Source: Bipolaris cookei
Lineage: Eukaryota; Ascomycota; Dothideomycetes; Pleosporales; Pleosporaceae
Assembly (NCBI GenBank): GCA_002286855.1
Contig: NRSV01000044.1
Span: forward strand, 124,001-188,000
Length of the DNA: 64,000 nt
Direction of reading: 5' to 3'
Below the pieces are notes generated by a model. It was not told the DNA's origin and searched no databases. It saw only the letters and a list, made by a program, of their open reading frames with translations. This document shows, piece by piece, positions 58,845 to 64,000 of the stretch (within the stretch, counting starts at the first letter, position 1; every line of letters starts with the position of its first letter). The position numbers were made by a program, and so were the translations under genes.

Positions 58845-59187
58845 CAAGGCGTACGATGGGTCAATTGATCCGCTTTACCATAAAGTTGTATGCCGCGGGG
58901 ATTTGCACCACTTTCAGATAGCGCGCTTATCTACACGTGATCGCGCGTGCGAGAGCAGACATGTCACGTGCCTGTATGTCACACTTCTGTAGCTTGCAAA
59001 ACAACGGTCATGGTTACGTCAGAGAATAGGATGACAGGAAAAAAGGCTGCATCCTTCATCAGCTAAAACAGCTCGCTTAGTGGTATGCAATGCAGCTGTC
59101 CCAGAACAGAAGGTGGCTCTACCTAGGACAGCGCACAATGAGGCCTCCAACGCGGCTACAATATGTACATTACCCTTCCGTTTCACA

Positions 59188-60489
59188 ATGACACAGACAG
59201 CCCATAGCAATATTCTCATCATAGGTGCCGGATCATGGGGGTGTTCGATTGCTCTCGAGCTCGCCCGGCGTGGTTACATTTCCATCACTGTACTGGACGG
59301 AAACCCATTCCCTTCTGCTCTCTCGGCTAGCAACGACCTGAACAAGATTGCCGAAGAAGCAGACGAGCCATCTGACTCTGACAGTAATGAGGACTACTTC
59401 TGGAACCGCATAACTCAACTTGCAATGCACGCTTGGAAATATGACCCCGTTTTCTCATCCTTCTACCATGATACTGGCTTCATCATGGCAGCTGTAGGCG
59501 ACGAGGCATACAAACGGTGTGTGGAGTATGCAAAAAAAGAGAAGATTGCACCAGTGGCACTCAATAACAAAGAGGACTTCCGGCTTACGATGCCGAAGCA
59601 CGTACTACAAGGCGAGCTTACAGGCTGGAGGGGATTCTGGAAGAAAAACAATGCAGGTTGGGTGTTTGCGAGTGGCGCCCTGAAGGCCATGTACAATGAG
59701 GCACTAAGACTTGGTGTGAGCTTCGTGACAGGAAGCACAGGAAAAGTCCAGGAATTACTTTACGACCTAGACAAGAGTCATGTCACAGGAGTGAGGATTG
59801 TAGATTGTACTGAGTACGTAGCGAAGCAGACCATACTAGCAGCCGGTGCAAACAGCGATTTGCTCATAGACTTTGAGCAGCAACTTCGACCTACAGCCTG
59901 GACACTGGCACACATACCTCTCTCTGCCGAGGAGGCAGAGCATTACCGCAACTTACCCGTATTGTATGGCGTCGATCGAGGCTTCTTCATTGAGCCAGAT
60001 GTCGAAAACCACGAGATGAAGCTCTGCGACGAACACCCCGGGTATATAAACCCGGTTTATAACAATGGCGATATGCAGTCCGTTCCATTTGGCCGCCATC
60101 ATATTCCCAAGGAGGCCGAATCACGTATACGTCTTCTTCTTTCAGAGACGATGCCACAACTTTCCAAACGCAGCTTCAGCTTCGCACGTATATGTTGGGA
60201 CGCAGACACGGTTGATCGTATGTTTCTCATTGACAGGCATCCCGAGATATCAAACTTGATTGTTGCCGTCGGAGGTTCTGGAAACGGATTCATGGCATGT
60301 CCCGCCATCGGATCACTGGTCGCCGATGTGATTGAAAATAAGGGAGAAGAGAGGTTGAGGAAGGCAATGAGATGGCGGCCAGATATAAGCGTAGAACGAG
60401 ATTGGTGGGATACGCAGGGCAGGTACGGTAGTCGTGGCAAAGTGATGGATTTTCGAGATGTGGAGGAGTGGACTCCAGCAACGGCGTAA
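59188..60489 (+). CDS. FAD-dependent amine oxidase, fructosyl-amino-acid/saccharopine oxidase-like
   Basis: A flavoenzyme of the monomeric sarcosine oxidase group, whose fungal members oxidise Amadori compounds or other secondary amines to give H2O2. Single exon; the ATG at 59188 gives 433 aa (the frame is open upstream only from a GTG). The Rossmann motif IIGAGSWGCSIALELARRGY starts at residue 12 (GxGxxG at 13-18). The FAD-contact segment is TILAAGANSDLLID. C336 in FARICWDADTVDRMFLIDRH sits where the family cysteine links covalently to FAD. GGSGNGFMACPAIG (from 362) is the C-terminal flavin-contact loop. No targeting signal is obvious: the C-terminus (ATA) is not a peroxisomal SKL. Amadoriase is the best guess from motifs, but the substrate pocket was not assessed. 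Confidence 0.82.
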   Translation: MTQTAHSNILIIGAGSWGCSIALELARRGYISITVLDGNPFPSALSASNDLNKIAEEADEPSDSDSNEDYFWNRITQLAMHAWKYDPVFSSFYHDTGFIMAAVGDEAYKRCVEYAKKEKIAPVALNNKEDFRLTMPKHVLQGELTGWRGFWKKNNAGWVFASGALKAMYNEALRLGVSFVTGSTGKVQELLYDLDKSHVTGVRIVDCTEYVAKQTILAAGANSDLLIDFEQQLRPTAWTLAHIPLSAEEAEHYRNLPVLYGVDRGFFIEPDVENHEMKLCDEHPGYINPVYNNGDMQSVPFGRHHIPKEAESRIRLLLSETMPQLSKRSFSFARICWDADTVDRMFLIDRHPEISNLIVAVGGSGNGFMACPAIGSLVADVIENKGEERLRKAMRWRPDISVERDWWDTQGRYGSRGKVMDFRDVEEWTPATA

Positions 60490-63400
60490 AATGTCTGTGT
60501 GATGTCAGCCCAACGGAAAGTGCGCCATCTAAAATTTGAGGTCTACATCTCTTGTGTTACAATCGCCTCTCAGTTCTGGAAGTATACCCCCTGAGATTTG
60601 CACAAATGCAGAGGATGTGGGGACAAGTACCAGGAACTCAACCAGAGAATTGAAGCAAACAATGACAGAGATATAGGTTACTCTGTTGTTTATTATTTTT
60701 GTTCAAGAGTTCTACTTGTTGTGTTCTATAGGCGGGGTCAAAGCTCCAGAGTGCGGCTTGTGTTAATTGTGTGTTTGATGTTGAACCTCATCATTGCACA
60801 ATTAACTGCCGAGCCCAAAGACCTTACGGTACAGCATTGTGACATCTTCCGAAGGGTACGTTTCCGATGGAACCGAAGATCAGAGCTTGGGCTGAGCACC
60901 TTCAGGCCCACTGCGGTCCGAATTCTGCACTTTGTTAGTATAGGGACTCCAGTACGATCGGGAGCTGTTTCTTACACGCTCACCGACGCGGCACCGCTAC
61001 TACGCAGGGAACAGCATTTTGCCGACCCCACAATAAGAAAGATATCGGTGCCTAATTTCCGAGTGGGTAATACCAACGATAGGGTTGTGTTTCGGCGCCG
61101 TGAGAGATGAGATTGAGGCTGTGCTGGAAAGATGAACACCGCCACGTTTCACCGCTACCATGACGCTTCCATCTTGATCTTCCTGTGTCAAGATGGGGCG
61201 TAAAAAGCGGTGGTGTCTAATAATAGGATGTAGTAGTAGTAGAGCCGATTTCGCATTGAGAGAGCGAAAGAGGTTGGGAGTGACGAGATCGAGATAGTCG
61301 CTCTGATAGATTTCGACCTTGATTGGCTACTTGAAAAATTTCTATTCAACAAATTGGCGAGGCATTCAAGTCTAGATTGTGGCTGTATTGGCTATAACAG
61401 TAGTTTTACTTTGGGTTTCCCTGTGATTGAACCGTTGACAAAGCGTTTGCAGACATGCGGTGTCTGCGCAGCAAGAATCCAAGATTGTGATGAGTGATGT
61501 CGTCAGGATCATCGGCACTATGAGGGGTGCTTAAGCAGATAGCCTTGGCATCAAGTAATTCTTTTTTGTCTGCGCAGTACGCATCCACTGATATGACATG
61601 GAGATAGTAGTTCCATACTGGTCATTCGGCCACGTCTGAAGACGAAAAAAGAAACCTGGACAAGAGTTTCGGAGTTGTCAAAGTGGCCTGACTATGATCA
61701 AAGAGCCATTGGGGGAAGCCTGAAGACGGAATGCGTTCTTTCTGTTTGTTGCTTGAGATCATCACTTGTAGACAGTCTGTCATGGCCACTCGGGGCCGGC
61801 ACGGCCCAGGGTACATGCTAGCGGGTGTTGCGTTGGTTGGGGGACTGGGTATGTTGCAATGAGGACTATCCATATGATGGCCAGGGCCAGACATATCTCC
61901 CTTGAGCCTAGGCATCACCTCGGGAGCACTGTGGTGCTGAACTGTCAAGTCAGCCTTACTCTAGTCTAAGATGTCAATCTCCTGGAGACAAGAGACAGTG
62001 CCATGATTGTAGGAAGTTCCAAGATTAGTAACTCCCGAGACACTGGCCTGCAAGGGCTGATGAGGTCAGTGACGGGTATGTTGGTATGTGCACGACATTG
62101 CGGGCTGTGTGGTGGACCGAGTGGTGGATATGTGGAGGGCGAAGAGGTGTATGGGTAACGGGATGGAGTAGAGTAGAGTAGGTGTAGTAAGCTAGTGTTG
62201 GGGTTGTTGTTGGGCTGGCAGGAGCGAAGGGGTATAGTAAGGAAAGAGCGAGTATAGCACTTGGCCTTGGCCTCGCCCTCGCCCTTGCCCTTGTGCTTGC
62301 CGTCAAGTCAAGTCAAGTCACTTTGGTACTATAGTAGGTTTGACGGGCGTATCTTGTCCCCACGCCGTCCTGCGCCCAACAACGCAAAGTCGCTTCTCGC
62401 CACACATGAGTGGCTGGCGGAATATTACACCGAGACCTGATGTCCCGACGGCGACGGTAAACAACACTGGAAGGTGACTAATCTTTGCCTCAGCTTCGGG
62501 GTCCATCTTTGCCTGTCTTGGAAAGCAGCAAGACAGCGAGTGCAAATTTGCAGCTTGTGCCGCATATGCTAACTGGCTCTCGGACTATTTGGGGATGATG
62601 AGATGTATGTAGGCTTCGACTAGCGGACTGCAGAAGAGAAGGACCAAGCTTGCCCCTGCTTCGACGTACATACGATACATACAATATACAGACACTAACA
62701 CTCGGCTTGATGTTGGACGAGATGGTGTGCGGCCCGTCGTGGCCTGACTCCACCCAGACTGTCCGCCCCTGCGTCACTGCCACGGCAAGGAGGGCTTGGG
62801 CAGAGGTCTCATCAGCAGCTATGCCTCCCAAGTCAGCATACATGTGTGTGTAGGTCCAATACGAGGGCGTATGGCGAGCATCAGCACGGCCGTTTAGCCG
62901 CATGGCTGTTGTAGGCGTCTGCTATGGCCAGCGAGTGGATCCACAAGGCCGACGCAGTGTGCGCGCCTGTTGGACATGTTTCTTGCGTACTCGTCCAACC
63001 ACGTCGGAAGCAAGAGGCCGGCGGGCTGCTGCCACGGCCTTGATTAACAAGCACGAGTCGTGATTTGAAATGCAATCAAACTGTCGTTGCAGGGCGCTGT
63101 CTGGGGCCGTCTCGTGTGGTGAGCAGGAATGGCCGACGGTGGTCCGACGTGGAGGAGCAGAGGGCGTGAAACGTTGGCTGCCCAGGCCCTGCCCGTCAGT
63201 GGTGACTGGCGTGGTGTGCTGCCTGATGGGTGGTGGGAGCTGGTTGCTGGGAGCCGGGAGCTGGCTGCAGGGTTTAAAAATACCACACGGCTGCCGGCCC
63301 ATGCACAGTCACAGCAAGAACATCGCCGCCAGAAAGCAGACAGACACAGGACAGGCATGCGCAGGTAGGTAGCGCGGGGCGTGTCCCCGTGCACGACGCC

Positions 63401-64000
63401 AAATTTTTGCCGGCGTAAGCGACTGAACTCAGGCCGCTTTTCGTCACGTCTGCTCCCTTGCCTGCGATCGGCAGGCCATCATCTCCAAAGCCATGGAAAG
63501 TGTATCTCGCTGCCCCTCACGGCCTACACACCCACGCTACTGCTACCGCCCTTCCTTCGAATGTCGCTCCATAGCCCGCCGCACTAGCCGGGCCCATGTG
63601 TGGCTTTGGATGCCGTCGCAGCCTGCCTGGCCCCCCCGCCGCGCCCCGTTGCGATGCCGTGTCTGTGTGCGGATGTGTGGCCGGCTCTGCTTGCACCATA
63701 CCAAGGGCCATGCACGGAGGATTCGCTGCTGCAGGCGTGCTTGCCAGACGCCCTGCCAGCCGTTGGCCGCCCTCGTCGCATGAACGCCCTCGACCGGTCG
63801 TTCCCAAGCGAGATGGTGGATGCTCTTCATCCTGCACGTAGACTACTTAGACCCTAGTCGGCCGCTTGCTAGACCAGCGCTAGGGCGGCGCGCTTGCCAT
63901 CAGGGCGGTACCTTCATTCACAGGGATCAGCTCGCCGGCCCACGAGGCTCACTCGCTCTCCACTGCAATTGTGAAAGGGTTATGCACCCGCACTGCAATG
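60490..64000. other. 3.5-kb gene-free right end, GC-rich after 62.2 kb
   Basis: Open frames here are short, overlap in several frames and lack motifs; the longest (60.6-61.1 kb) starts from a non-ATG codon. CTCGCC-like and AAGTC tandem words occur at 62,265-62,320. The last 1.5 kb is GC-rich and could be a promoter or 5' UTR of a gene beyond the window. Confidence 0.5.

Noticed and set aside
60598..61110. 170-codon plus-strand frame with a hydrophobic stretch
   Set aside because: It opens with a non-ATG codon, the composition is Arg/Val-rich and irregular, and it has no recognisable motif; likely chance.

Overview
The window looks like nuclear DNA of a filamentous ascomycete. The evidence is short spliceosomal introns (mostly 46-75 nt, GT-AG with CTAAC/CTGAC-like branch sites), about half G+C, and typically fungal genes: a Zn2Cys6 regulator, MON1, HRD1 with a long low-complexity tail, a PRISE-type reductase and a pogo/Fot1 transposon. 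Domain content and compact structure suggest Dothideomycetes, perhaps Pleosporales, but that is inference. No prokaryotic, viral or organellar genes were seen.

Layout. 1-13.8 kb is gene-poor: an aldose 1-epimerase (3475-2419, minus), a short Zn2Cys6 factor (5524-4510, minus), then about 8.3 kb with no recognisable gene but microsatellites. A 2,000-bp Tc1/mariner-pogo element (13832-15831) with 51-bp inverted repeats and TA target sites lies at its end; its transposase is broken. From 18 kb the density rises: a tyrosine phosphatase, a four-exon 75-aa gene, a PRISE-like reductase, MON1, a hypothetical protein, an ASPM-like spindle protein, an omega-type GST, a small cysteine-rich secreted protein with a broken frame, a flavin split-barrel protein, protein disulfide isomerase, a phytanoyl-CoA dioxygenase-like enzyme, a GH32 beta-fructosidase, HRD1, a proline/serine-rich hypothetical, TAN1, an APH-fold protein lacking catalytic residues, a mitochondrial transcription factor B-like protein and an amadoriase-like flavoenzyme. 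53.8-56.8 kb and 60.5-64 kb are again gene-free, with simple repeats.

The genes are individually transcribed and form no metabolic cluster. Two act in ER protein quality control (PDI at 37 kb, HRD1 at 44 kb), and their upstream regions share an identical 16-mer containing CCAAT beside a CCACGT core. Exon-intron models were built by hand from splice signals and reading-frame continuity; all give whole-codon totals except the secreted-protein gene, which appears frame-broken. The most notable observations are the in-frame, tail-anchor-like extension after the phosphatase stop codon, the broken secreted-protein gene, the shared ER promoter element, the putative pseudokinase and the LEA-like tail on PDI.
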